A DNA stretch of 64,000 bases, taken from NCBI GenBank assembly GCA_003993805.1, contig RSEF01000001.1, positions 189,314,024 through 189,378,023 of the forward strand. Reading direction: 5' to 3'. Origin of the DNA: Himantopus leucocephalus (taxonomy: Eukaryota > Chordata > Aves > Charadriiformes > Recurvirostridae). Below, in pieces: positions 1 to 11,542 of the stretch. A program made the translations under genes and the position numbers. The notes below the pieces were generated by a model. The model saw only the letters and a program-made list of their open reading frames with translations. It searched no databases and had not been told where the DNA came from. Each line of letters opens with the position of its first letter. Position 1 is the stretch's first letter.

Positions 1-144
1 TGTTCTGAACATGTTGCTTCTCTGTAACAGTCCTTTAATCAGACCATAATATAAGAAATGAGAGATGACAAAAAGAGAAAGGGGGCCAGGTCACAATGGG
101 ATGGTTATGAAGAGAGTGAGAAGCAAAGATCACAGTGAGCTGGG

Positions 145-216
145 GGTAAAATTTTGACCTTATTGAAGTCTGTGGAAAAGGTCTCATTAACTTCTGCAGA
201 CTCAGGATTTCCCTCC
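145..216. repeat. Ancient amniote repeat relic (short inverted 'TTGAAGTC...' type)
   Basis: The stretch reads like an eroded copy of a widespread amniote repeat in which the phrase 'TTGACTTCAATGGGAG' and its reverse complement follow each other. Here TTGAAGTCTGTGG is followed about 20 bases later by ATTAACTTCTGCAGA. It is heavily diverged. I recognise the pattern but cannot assign a family; a consensus-based search would be needed. Confidence 0.3.
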
Positions 217-3200
217 AGCTGTTTAACCATTACAAAGTGTTTTGTAGTCGTCATAGCATGGGTGTAATCATTTTCAAAATAAGCTTTTTCCAGGCTATTC
301 TAACTCTGGATAATTGGATCTGTAGAATTTAAGGGATTTGCTTTTGAATTAAGGTGTAAACTGAGTAGAAAAAAATGCAGTAAGTGACGTCTTTTGTTTG
401 CTATTTTTTAAAGAGACTTACGAGGACAGAGGAAATTAACATAAGCTGAAGAAAAGAGAAGATTCATGTGTTATCCTGCATTATATCCTTCTGAGACAAA
501 AAACCTGTTTCCCTCCTCTCTCACATGGCAATAATTGTCTAACCCTTCTGTTTCCACTGATATTGATATCAGATATTCTGGTCTCCAGGGAGTCCTGACT
601 GGGAGCCTGGCCCATGGGGCTGCGGTACCTCATTTGCAGGCTATGATCTCAGGTTTCTTTATTCTGGAATGTAATAGAGAGGAGTTTGTGTACATCATGA
701 CCTTTCTTGCATGTGGGGTCATGTCACATCTGAGTACACATACAGGTTTTCTTCCCATTAAAATCAAAGCATTACAAAAAAATGGCTGGCTTGTGCTCAA
801 GGGGTGTCAATGTCACCTCCGTACAGTGTTATTACATGGCTCACACATGCTTTATTTTAACTATAAAAAGAACCCGTTTAGGTGAAGGTCTAAACTTAAT
901 GCCCTGTGGACCAAGGCACAGTCCTTTCTAATTTGTTACACAGAAAATAAACTGTTTACGTGAACTGCCATGCTGGTAAACAGATACATTAGAAATATTT
1001 ATTCTTAAGCCTTTCTCCTAAGGAAATTAGTATCATTTCTCTTTCTGTTCCCTCTCACCTGCAAGAACCTTTGATGTCATTGGGCATTTCCAAGCAAATT
1101 TCACAAAGGGATAGAGATCTGAAGGAGATTATGTTTCAATGAATTTTGAGAAAAATACAGAGATGGGTAAAGGGTAGAGAATCTATTAATGTCTTCCCTA
1201 AGGGACAGCTGGGAATTGACCAGCTGTGTTATTTGCTAGCCAGCCACAACAGCTGTAGCACTTATCCAGATGTAGAGGGTGTTTTCATTTGCCCAGCTAG
1301 CAGCAAACACAAAAAGAAACTAAGGACATTGTTTGAGGGCTTATGAGCCCTCATATGAAAAGAGCTGGGGTTATTATAAAGCATGCCAGAGACATTAAAT
1401 GGAGAGGAAAGCACTGTGGGTTTGGTGCAGGTGAGGAAGACTAAGGAGACTGCAGTAAGTTTTCTTTCAAAGGAACTAGCAAAGGACCTGTCAGTAGTGG
1501 AGTAAAAATCTTTAGGGAGACAGGACGCAGATCCTCAGGGAACCAGGCTTCATTGGTCCTCTGCTCATGGGACAAACGGTTTGAACAACAGTAGCTGCCA
1601 GAGCTTGCTTGTATTAGACACTGTACAAGCCAAACAAAAAAAATACTTTTCCTTCAAGCAGACTGTACATGTCAAACAGTCTGAAATGGGATATTAGCAG
1701 AAAATTATTTGCAAAATGTGCCTACATCTATTTACTAGCAAATGTTATTGATAGATTTACCAGTAATTATCTCAAATGATAATTTGTCTCAATTACATGG
1801 TTCAGCACTGACCACTTACCCCTGGTTGCAGGGAAGGGAGAGAAACAGTTCACAGTGTTTGTATTGTAATTCCATGTAATTTTGAATCAATGATTCATTT
1901 TAGTGCGATCAGTTACCTCAGCTGCTACCTGATGGTTCACTTTATCAGTGGGAGTCTAATGAAAGGACTGTCACTGATGCCTTAGAGTGACTCTAATGGG
2001 TTACAAACTAATGTGAAGATGACAGGGTAGTAATGAAGACACAAGAAAAGTGAGGATAATGTTTACAAATAGTTGTAGTGAGACAAAATGAATCTTTAAT
2101 GATCGATTTCAAATTAAAGTGCTAAATGGCTGATTGTTAAATAGTGCTGAAACATCCAAGTAACTTTGTCTGTAGATGAATAACATGCAATTTTTAGAAT
2201 ATCATATTGATTTTACGATAAAAAAGTACTTAATATGTTAGGCAATTCATATGAGAGTAAAATAATGCTTAAATTGGAAATCTATTAGATGCTGGTGAAA
2301 CAAACCCAGCTCTTTTTGATTACCACTGTTAATATTTACACTGGCTAAAAACTTACTTGAGAAACATGCTGTATATGTTTTTTTAATTTCCCTAAACACG
2401 GAAGGAACTATGATTGTTGAAACTGCTAATTTAAGAGGACATTTAACAGTGTTTCTATTACATCATCCAATTATTTTAAGGCTTAATAAAAAGTGAGCGT
2501 TTGTCCCTTTACAATAAAAAGCTTAGTAGAAACATTTTCAAAACAGATTGTAGCAGCCAACTCCTTTGTACAACAGAACACATAAATATCACAAGGCATA
2601 TTAAGCTATTTTCACATTGTTCACAAGATGTTAAAAAGATATATATTTTCTCTAGTACAGACTTTAACTTTTAAGGATGACTTCCTATGAGGCTTTTGTA
2701 TGAGCTTTTCAACTGAGAATGAAAACATTTTATGCACATCTAAATCTTTTAATTTGATTCAACATAAAGGTAAATTTGTTTCAGGAAGATTAAAATCTTA
2801 TGCAAAGGTAAGGGTTGTTTCAACATATATGTCAAAATTTAGCTTCAGTAAGATTGATCACATTATTTTTAAGACAATTTTCCAAATTGCAGAGAACTGT
2901 TTGAAAAAAAAATCTAAAAAATACATTTAGTCTTAAAAATTATAAACATAAGACCACAAAAGGGAAAAGTATGTACAAATATACAGAGAAATGAATGTAA
3001 ACATAATGTAAAATATTCAGGATAATATATTGATCTTTGTAGAAATTTATTTCTATGAATAAATTAAAGGAAATTTGTAAGTAGTCTTCATGCCTCTCTT
3101 ATGTATATACAAGATTGTAAACAAATTTAAAACATGCAGGAGGCACTTTGAACTAAACTGAAGCACAGTGGGAAATTAAACTGAGGCTGTTTAAAGCAGA

Positions 3201-4049
3201 TCAAGATAAAACAGAAGAGGGTAGTGTAGCCTTCTAAGTAAAAAGACAGTTAGAAGGAAAAAAAAAAATACAAAGAAACATCAAGTCTCAAAAGATGGAT
3301 AATTAAGGGTATGATCCTTCAGAACTCATCATCCTGTATTTGTGAGAAAATTGGGCCTCCGGGAGTGGAGTTCTGCATAGTGGGTATAGTGTGAGCCCTC
3401 TGATATATAAAGAACTGAGCAATCCTTTTGTCAAGTTGAGTGTTTCAGTGGTAGGATAAGATTCTCTACTAGATGCTGTCCCTGTTAAACCAGATCAAAT
3501 TGCCAGAGCTGTCTAAAGGGATCTGAAAACCTCAGGTCCAAACTGACCCCCAGCACTCATAAATGTCTTCCACAGCTCTCTTCTCAAATGCGGGTGTTGG
3601 AAGTTTGTTTGGAATGGGCTGAGAGCCTTTAGAGAGGACCGGCAAGCAGAGCAAGAAAGATATTTTTAGCATGTTTACATTGCTGAATTAATAAGAGCAA
3701 GGGAACAAGCCGATAGTTTATTCTCTGACTCTGTTTTAGGGTACTCCACATAGATGCCTCTAAGACAAGTCAGTGTTAAAGTAGCTAGTCTTAAGAACCA
3801 AGGAAATAAAACAGTGAGTTCCATTTTTCTCCAGGGCCACGGATCACTTTCTTTTTCTCTCTTATTTAGCAGTAGAGGCATTTAATGTTAGAAGCACGAC
3901 TGGATCCACAGTCTTATGCACTGCACTATGAATTCCTGACTGAACTCAGTCTACACATACTAACTAACCCATACATAGAAACGTCCCAGATCAAAGAAAA
4001 AATGTTGAGCTGACTAAAAATCCTCTGGCAAAGCCTACTTGGAGCTTGA

Positions 4050-4085
4050 TCACAGGCATATGGAAGTCAATGGTAAAACTTTTCA
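4050..4085. repeat. Possible ancient amniote repeat scrap
   Basis: It contains GGAAGTCAATGGTAAAACTT, close to the common amniote phrase 'GAAGTCAATGG(C/G)AAAACT' that also appears, in other forms, at 145, 31918, 38711 and 45905 in this window. It is too short to be sure that it is not chance. Confidence 0.22.
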
Positions 4086-7000
4086 ACTATGTATAGAGTA
4101 AAAATATATTAGATACTTTTGTAAGAGGAAAAATAGAGATTCCTTGTTATCTACAGAACAGGGTCACTATGCAGCAACATGAATATAAGCAGCAGCTGCA
4201 GGCTTTTTAAAAGGTAATAAAAACAGAAAAGAATATAATGCAGGACTAACACAGGAACAAGTGAGTGTAAACTGAAAATGAACCCCAAGCAAAACCTAGA
4301 TGTCACATCTTTGTGACTGAACCCTCAGGACAATCGGGAAATGAAGACACTTGCTCAAAATGGCTCTTTCTTGGAGACATTCACTACCAAGGTGAAGATG
4401 ACACTCAAGCAAGTCTCTGCCTACTGTTGCCAAATCTATCAGTAACCGATGAGTAGTCACAGAGTTTATCACTGAAAAGGGACTTGCTTAAAAAGCAAAA
4501 TGACCAAACAATATTGGTGCCCAAGGGTATGACTGACACTCAGACACAAGCTGGGAGTCCAGGAAATTTAGGAACTTACCTAGGAAAAAAAGACTGACAA
4601 AATAATAAATACCTTCCCCCCAATAAGTCTTTTTAATTTAAAATCTGAAGTGCAGAAAGAATAAATAAATAAAAATAATTTTTAGAGAAAACATAGTGGG
4701 TTTTATATAAATTATTATAGTTATATAAAACAGCTTATGAGATCCTTGATTGCAGCAATAGTTTATAAGAAAAAAAACCTCAGATGCTTCTACTCAAATC
4801 TTTATATTTTATTGTGAAGACCATTAAAATGTGATCAACATATTAGGGATGAAATCTTGTCTAATTTCCCTGACTTCAAAGACTGTATTCTAATGATGTT
4901 CTCAGGACATCTACAGATGGGAACTTTGGCATGAATGCAAGTTCTGCAACCGGGGAACAGTATCTTGGTGTAAACCTCTCAATTATTATCTTATTGCTAA
5001 TATAAAATTGCATTAGTCTACATGAAATAATTGGATATTATTAATATGAAGTTATTCTAATTTGTGGGTGGCAAACATCTATTGCTCAGTCATGTTATTC
5101 TATTAAAAAAAATTAAGCTGTCTGATATATAACTGAGCCGGTCTGTTGACCTCTGTCTGGCTCATTTCTCATTTGTGACTCTTCTAGCATGTCCCAGTTA
5201 CTAAACCATAACTAACGTCAATCTGTTCTCATATATTCTATCATTTTTATTATGCCTTGCTAAGATGCTATCTGTTATTGATGTAAAGTTATTTTTAAGG
5301 TTACCTTACACTAGCTAATATTCTAAGACCTACAATGTGAGCTATAGCTAGATGATAGAAGTTTAGGGCATCAGGGATCTTGTTCCATCTCGGACATCCG
5401 GCTGGACACAAGAAACAAGAGGAAAGGAGAATTCCTCTGTGTTCTGACACTTTCCCATTCCCTATATACATTACAGTCTTGCAGCAAAAGACATACCAAA
5501 GATACTGAAAGGTATTTCATTCACTGACATTTGGCTGAAGACGTAATCTAATAAATGCATGTTAGGATCAAGCATTCACGGGCAACCATGGAGAAGAAAA
5601 TACTCAAATGAACTATTGAAGGAATATGAATGATTGCAGGGTTGGCGAGACAAATATTCTTCTAGTGAACAAGAAATTACAAGGCCACTGTACAGAGTCA
5701 GGATCCTTAAAGAGAATACCAAAGTCACGTTTCAAGTAAAGAGGTGGGCAATGTTTTTGCAGATAGCACTCCAGTACAGAGCCAGACAGGGAAAATCAGG
5801 TCCTTCAAAGGATTGCCACTAATAAGCTTTATTTAGCCATTAGTTTCCTAGCCAGGAGAGGAGACAAATACTGAGACTCCTTTTCTACCAACTTATGATC
5901 CAATGGGCATTTCCTCACCTCCTTTTTCCTCCCCACAGTCACTGCTTCTCCCCTGGATGCAGTTATATGATCAAAGAAAGTCTCACAAAAAGTGATCTTA
6001 TCCTCTGCAGATAGGGCTGAGTGCAACATCCCTGGTAGCACTGGCCCACACAACGCAACAGGCAGTGAAATGACTGCCAGTCATAAACTCAGAACGTAGT
6101 CCTTGTTTAAAGACTATGGGAAGAATCAAGAATTTGGGCAGTTCAGAAGCTAACAGCTGGGGTTGTGTCTGAAATCACAGTATCTCCTCCCACATGAAAG
6201 GACAAGAACAGCCTGCACCACACTCCCACTCAACACTAGCTCCAGAAATGATGCTAGAAGAAAACCAATTATCAGAGACACACGCTGGTTAAAGACAGTG
6301 AACTGCAAGGCATGACACTCTGCAGATGAGGCTGTGTAGGGAAATGTAATCATCAGCTATGTATTTATAAAAGTTGGCTCAGTGATTTTGCTCAATATAA
6401 GCCCTATAATTGAGTAGTATAGCAGAAAAATATGTCACAACAGAAGGGTGCAGTGCTGTAGTGCAATGTATGTGAAACCAGTGCCTGCAACAGCGTCACT
6501 TAATGTTAACAATAAGAGTCCTGGCTGTAATGCTGTAAATCAAATGCTATTGAAGCCCTGTAATATATCAAGTTCAAGCAGCATAACAAAATAAAAAAAC
6601 TGGCATTTGTTCAGCTGAAAGAAAGGCATTCCTTGTTTTCAAATAATGTCATGGTTTAGCTACGTGGTGTGTGGTTAATGGAGAAAGGGGCAAGTGTATA
6701 CCACAACCAGTAGGCGAGAACGCTATCCGTTATCAGCCTTGATCACAGAAGAGTTACAGGCCACCCCTAGCACCATAGCGATAACGTGGTGGATGCAGAG
6801 TCTTCAGCAGCTGAGTGCCAACATGCACCACAGGATGTGTCATAACAATTACTTAAGGTCCAGGGGCAGAAAAGAAAAAGAAAATATCAGGCACAACACT
6901 ATAAGGTACATAATAATTCAGGGTTAGAGTGCAGGCAATGCATTACCTGAGATTTTACTTATTCGCATCAATTTTTCCATAAGCACCAATTGCCAAAAGT

Positions 7001-7689
7001 GTGATCCCTCTCAAATAATAGGGAGAAAGCTATGCTGCTGTATAACCCTTCCCCATCTGCTTCTTTCTGTAAGTCTACATTCAGTCCTGCTGTATCAGTT
7101 AGTTTAGGAATAACTTCTTATGCATGATGCACATGCTACCTTTAGGGAAGCAAACCAAAAAACGCACCACCACCACTTCCACCCACACTCAGCGCATATT
7201 TTGTGGTGAACAGATGAGAGAAGTTCTTCTAATGACTATGAAGTTGAATGTGGGAGCATTCAGTCACTTCACTCAGCACAAAGCATGACAACAGGGCAGA
7301 ATGAAAGCATGCTAATCCAGGTAGCCTCACGGGAAACACCAATAAAGTTGAATGACACAAACACTATCACATGGTGGCAAAGTGGATACCCTCCAGGATC
7401 CCCATGTAAAGACTGTGATTCTAAGTTTTTATAAAATCCCTGTGAGAGGACTTTGTTACTACTCTTACCCATTCTGTATTATTTAAAGTATCACAAGTGT
7501 GCTACCACATACTCTAACCACACCTTCTGGCAGCTGTGTTGGCAAATTTTTGGAGACATGGAAAATAACATTTTGCTCCAAGTTACATGCTATGGGAGGA
7601 AATAGCTGGGGCAGCAAGTGAAATATGAAGCACAGAAACAAAGCCATCCATGTTGGGGTTTAGTATCAAATACCCAAAGGTATGCTGTG

Positions 7690-7770
7690 TGTCTCACAGT
7701 AGAAATAAAACATGGCTTCTGTCCCAAAGAGGTTATAATCCAATTTATAAATGAGTTACCAGACAAATGT
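7690..7770. repeat. Ancient amniote repeat relic (LINE2/MIR-type fragment)
   Basis: The phrase TGTCCCAAAGAGGTTATAAT followed by CCAATTTATAAATGA resembles a common amniote relic whose core reads roughly 'CTGCCCCAAAGAGCTTACAATCTAA'. A better-preserved copy of the same core lies at 9305-9470. The family name is uncertain; similarity is by eye only. Confidence 0.35.
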
Positions 7771-9304
7771 GGGGTTTTTTTTTTAAAAAAAGAGCAAGAG
7801 TAGAGCATATGAGATATCTGCATCTCTATGGAAATTGTTATATACGTGTATAAATATATATGTATAAATGATTTTTACTTATCATAATTCTCCCCACTTG
7901 TTTTGTTTTTTTACTTATCTCCTATAAACCTTGGCATTCTGGAGAAATGAGTTTTCAGAAATTACTTATATATGCCATTTAGATTTTATCTATTGATATA
8001 TAAATATATAGAAGCTATGTGCATATGCCTTTCATGAGCTTACATATAAAAATAGGTAAAAAAGGGGGATGACCTTAGTTTAGGGCAAATTAGTAGATAG
8101 GAAGGTATATAGAAAAGGTAGGCTCATGCAAGTATTTCAGTATCTGATTTATTTAGTGCTAGTAATATGAATATTAATATATATGAATATTTAGTATTAA
8201 AAATAAGAATAGAAAAGTCAGGGGGAAGAAAATAGACAGCTAAAGGTAAGTAGAATTAGCCTTTAGATTGTGCAGGAAAGAATGATAGAACTAGGGAAGA
8301 AAAAAAACCGGTCTTGGGGAAAATGGGAAGTGTTCAGAGATTAAACTAATGTATTCACTAGAATTACATAACGATCTGTGCCTAAAGTGTGTCTCTATCA
8401 ATATTTTCAATTAAGACACTTTATTTGTTGTAATAAAGAGAACATCTTTCTACCATTTATTCTGGAAATTCTTCTAAGTCTTAGAACTAAAATTAAAGGC
8501 CTTTCATCAACATTATATGGTGTCTTTCTATAATTAAAGCTGTAAAGAATAATTATATGAAAGCTTTGGATATAGATACAAATAAAGTAAGTTGTTAGTG
8601 GATAATAAGCAGCAATACACTGTACGCCTAGTCATTACCAGTTGGGGAAAAAAATCTTAATATCAACTAGTCGCTTAGAAATACTATTGAAAACATTTTT
8701 TTTGCCTTTGTGGACAAAAGACTCAAAAAGAAAAAGGAGCAAAAGTGCCTTTATTTGTCTGTTTCCAACAGTGCAGATAAGCCACAGTATAAGAATACCT
8801 CTTGCTACCAGCTACATAGAAATGCTGCATCATCTTGGATTCAGTCATCCTTGATTATACTAGTTAGGTGCTGAAAACTCATTGGATTTCAATAGCAACT
8901 AATGTAATCAAATTCCTTCATCTCCTCTGATAACGTAGACCTTCAGCTCTAGCAATTTCAGTGCACTCTCAACTGAACCAATAACCTCAGTTTTAATCAC
9001 CTGTGCTATTTGGAATGATTGGAGAACAGATATACATTTTAAGCCATGGGCCACTTAAATGTAGGGATAGTAGACTTCACTCATTCTTTCAGTCTGAAGG
9101 AAAAAAAATAAAAGTAAAGGCAAAGAAAGGATGTTTGAGAGGTCTTGTATTTTATGTTGGATAACGCAAGTTGTCTTCCTAGTTAGAAAGGAGCAGAAAG
9201 AAAAGAATTTCTAAATTCTGAAGTAGGAAACTGCCTACTCTTGCTAAGATTTTAATTGCCAATGACTGGTGCTTTCTTACTGATCCCATTACCTGATTAA
9301 TGGT

Positions 9305-9470
9305 TATTATTATTATTTGTTATTTGCAAAGTGCCTGAGGTGGTGAAGGTACTTCAAAGAGAAAATAAATGATGCAGTCCCTTCCCCAAGGAGCCTACAG
9401 TCTTACAATATGAAAGATGACACAATAAGTGAGAGCAATAAAGAGCAGAGGCAATAGTGTGAGAATAATT
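9305..9470 (+). repeat. Ancient amniote repeat relic, same core as at 7690
   Basis: It begins with a TTATTATTATTTGTTATTTGC stretch and contains CAGTCCCTTCCCCAAGGAGC followed by CTACAGTCTTACAAT. That order (ATT-rich start, 'tgcctgaggt', 'cagtccct.ccccaa.gagc.tacagtct') matches a relic found across turtles, crocodilians and birds. It is strongly diverged, as expected for an element predating birds. Only the family assignment is in doubt. Confidence 0.5.
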
Positions 9471-9520
9471 ACATGGTTACTTAGGTTCATTTAATACACA
9501 ACTTGATGGGACTGCTGTTT

Positions 9521-9620
9521 NNNNNNNNNNNNNNNNNNNNNNNNNNNNNNNNNNNNNNNNNNNNNNNNNNNNNNNNNNNNNNNNNNNNNNNNNNNNNNNN
9601 NNNNNNNNNNNNNNNNNNNN
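9521..9620. other. Assembly gap, 100 N
   Basis: Exactly 100 Ns, which is the usual placeholder for a gap of unknown size. It cuts a CR1 fragment whose readable part starts at 9621, so the missing sequence probably includes more CR1. Confidence 0.97.
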
Positions 9621-9735
9621 GCCACCAAAATTGTCAGGGGTGATTTGCCTTTAATGAAGCCACGTTGGCAGTCACCGATCACCTCCTGATTTTCCATGTG
9701 CCTTAGCAGAATTTCTAGGAAGATCAAAAATAAGT
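9621..9735 (-). mobile_element. CR1 LINE fragment, reverse-transcriptase part, minus strand
   Basis: On the minus strand the translation contains HMENQEVIGD, then RGFIKGKSPLT. This is the CR1 ORF2 segment just before the first reverse-transcriptase catalytic block (family pattern roughly 'HME..EVIGDSQHGFTKGKSCLTNLV'). The fragment starts abruptly near 9735 and runs into the N gap, so its downstream end is unknown. It is a dead scrap: only about 35 codons remain and the flanking frame is not CR1. Confidence 0.8.
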
Positions 9736-11022
9736 TATAAAACCAGCAGAACAATCGCAGTAAACGCTGTATGTGTTTGGATGGTCACCTGGGACCATGG
9801 CCAGTTTGATTATAGGAAGTGAGTAAAACAGTGGTTTGGGAGACTCTCTCCCAATTCAGTTAAATATACCACTGCAAGGACCCTTGCAATAGTGACAACT
9901 GCTACCAGCTAGTGAGTGACCACTTTGTTTAGGAGATTTGATTCCCTTCATAAGCATTACCCCATGCCAAAATCCTCATACATTAGTGTTTTTTTTTCTT
10001 CTCCCTTTCAGCAAACGTTCTGTCCTGACTGTCTGCACAATAACCTTCAACTTCAGGTTTGGAAACACTTTGCAATCTTTGTGCTTGTGGAAAAAAAGTA
10101 GTTTGAGGAAAAGTTTGTCTTGCAGAGTTATCACAATAAAACCATTGTTAAATATCAGTATGCTGGTCATAATTTTTGTGTCCTTCAGATTCATCGTGTC
10201 AGATCTATGAGGTTCTGTAGATATAAAGCAGCAGAAAAAAAATCATGATGATATGTGTGATGTTTGCTAGAAGCTGTCATTAGCTTTGATTACTTGTCTT
10301 TCAGTTTTTGTCCATCCTGACCACGTGTTTTATTTTTATCCCAATTAATCTGTATTCATCTCCTGATTTCCACACTTTTTCCTTAAACCTGTTTCTCAAA
10401 ACACCTGCTTCTTATCTTTACCACATGTAACCTCTTATTTCGGCTTCCTGACATCTCTATCTTCTTTGATCCTTTTTCTCTGCCAAAAGTTTGGCTCACA
10501 CTTCCTACCCACACATGAAGACTTTGACACACAAAAAATGTTTCCTGTCCTCCTTTCTCTCCTGAGTGCCTCCAGGTTCCCTCTTTATGTTCAGGGCTAA
10601 ATAACTGATTACCCTTAGGTGATTAATATGCATAGTAAGATATAAAAACTTTTTGTCCTGAGACCAGGATGACATTCAGACTGAGCCACGTGACTCAGGG
10701 TGATTACCCTGAGTTATGTGTGGCAATTTATAGGCCAGACTTCTTTGTTTGTTTTTATTTAGTGAGAAGAGGAAAAAAGACAAAAAAAATGGGGTTGTCT
10801 ACTGCCACCATTTTTAAAAATTCACAGTTGTGAAAGGACATAAGTAAGCTTTTTGCTTTTTTTTTCATTAATATTAATGTGGAGAAGGGATTTATTATTA
10901 TCAAAACCTAATGATCATTTAATTTTCAATGCAGTTAAATTCCAAGTTAGGACAGACATAGCATTCCTAAAGGAAAGGCGAAGTGGTAGTGGTGGTACTG
11001 CTGTTGCCATACTTGGCACCTG
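9736..11022. other. Non-coding, nothing recognised
   Basis: Unique AT-rich sequence. Pyrimidine-rich stretches lie at about 10300-10600. A short run rich in GGT triplets (AGTGGTAGTGGTGGTACTG) sits at 10982-11000, just ahead of the next CR1. No exon, RNA gene or element could be recognised. Confidence 0.5.
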
Positions 11023-11542
11023 TGAGCCTGCACCTGGAGAACTGTCTTCCTTACAAAAAAGACACCAGCAGACTGGAATGAGTCCCGTGGAGGGAGACCA
11101 GGATGTGTAATGGGCTGGAGCAGGCGATGCACAAGGAAAGTCTGAGAGAACTAGATTTAATCAGCATCGAGACCAAAAAGCCAAGGGGAGAAGAAAGTTT
11201 AATTTCTGTCTCCAGCCTTCTGGAGGTGGCAGTTTCAGAGAAGACAGAGAAAGACTCTTCCCAAAGGTGTATGATGAAAGTACTGGATGCAACAATCAAA
11301 AGTTGCAGCAAGGGCAACTCCAACTAAATATAAGGGAAAAAATATTTCCCAGTGGAATGATTAAACATGGGAATAAGCTGCACAGAGAGGCTGTCCAATC
11401 TCTGAATTTAGAGATTTTTAAAACATGCTTTGACAAGGCTCTGAGCAACGTGACCTAACTATGAGGCTAGTTCTGCTTTGAGCAAGCAATTGGATTACAT
11501 CATTTCTAAAGGTCGTTCCCAACCCAAATTATTCTATGATTC
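11023..11542 (+). mobile_element. CR1 LINE, 5'-truncated 3' end, plus strand, old
   Basis: It starts inside ORF2 at the segment encoding the conserved 'R(P/L)HLEYC' stretch (GAGCCTGCACCTGGAGAACTG) and continues through the ORF2 C-terminus ('GLEQAM..ESLRELDLIS') and the short 3' UTR. It ends with ATTCTATGATTC at 11531-11542, the CR1 tail. Several indels break the reading frame (pieces in different frames at 11103-11327 and 11267-11458), so no protein is encoded. The 5' truncation is normal for CR1, which usually copies only its 3' end. The level of decay suggests one of the older avian subfamilies. Confidence 0.88.

Larger units (their letters stand above)
1..9304. other. Non-coding AT-rich DNA, no gene recognised
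   Basis: No exon, RNA gene or complete transposable element is visible. Open frames here are 60-116 codons, several begin at non-ATG codons (the longest, at 535-885, opens at TTG), and none shows a domain or a convincing splice context. TA-rich stretches occur around 7830-7870 and 8160-8205. Faint relics of old repeats are listed separately. A patch at about 6690-6800 has more CpG than its surroundings. The call of non-coding rests on absence of evidence; a small exon could be missed by eye. Confidence 0.6.

Noticed and set aside
535..885. 116-codon open frame near the left end
   Set aside because: It opens at TTG with no in-frame ATG nearby upstream, shows no domain or splice sites, and sits in sequence with no other coding signal.
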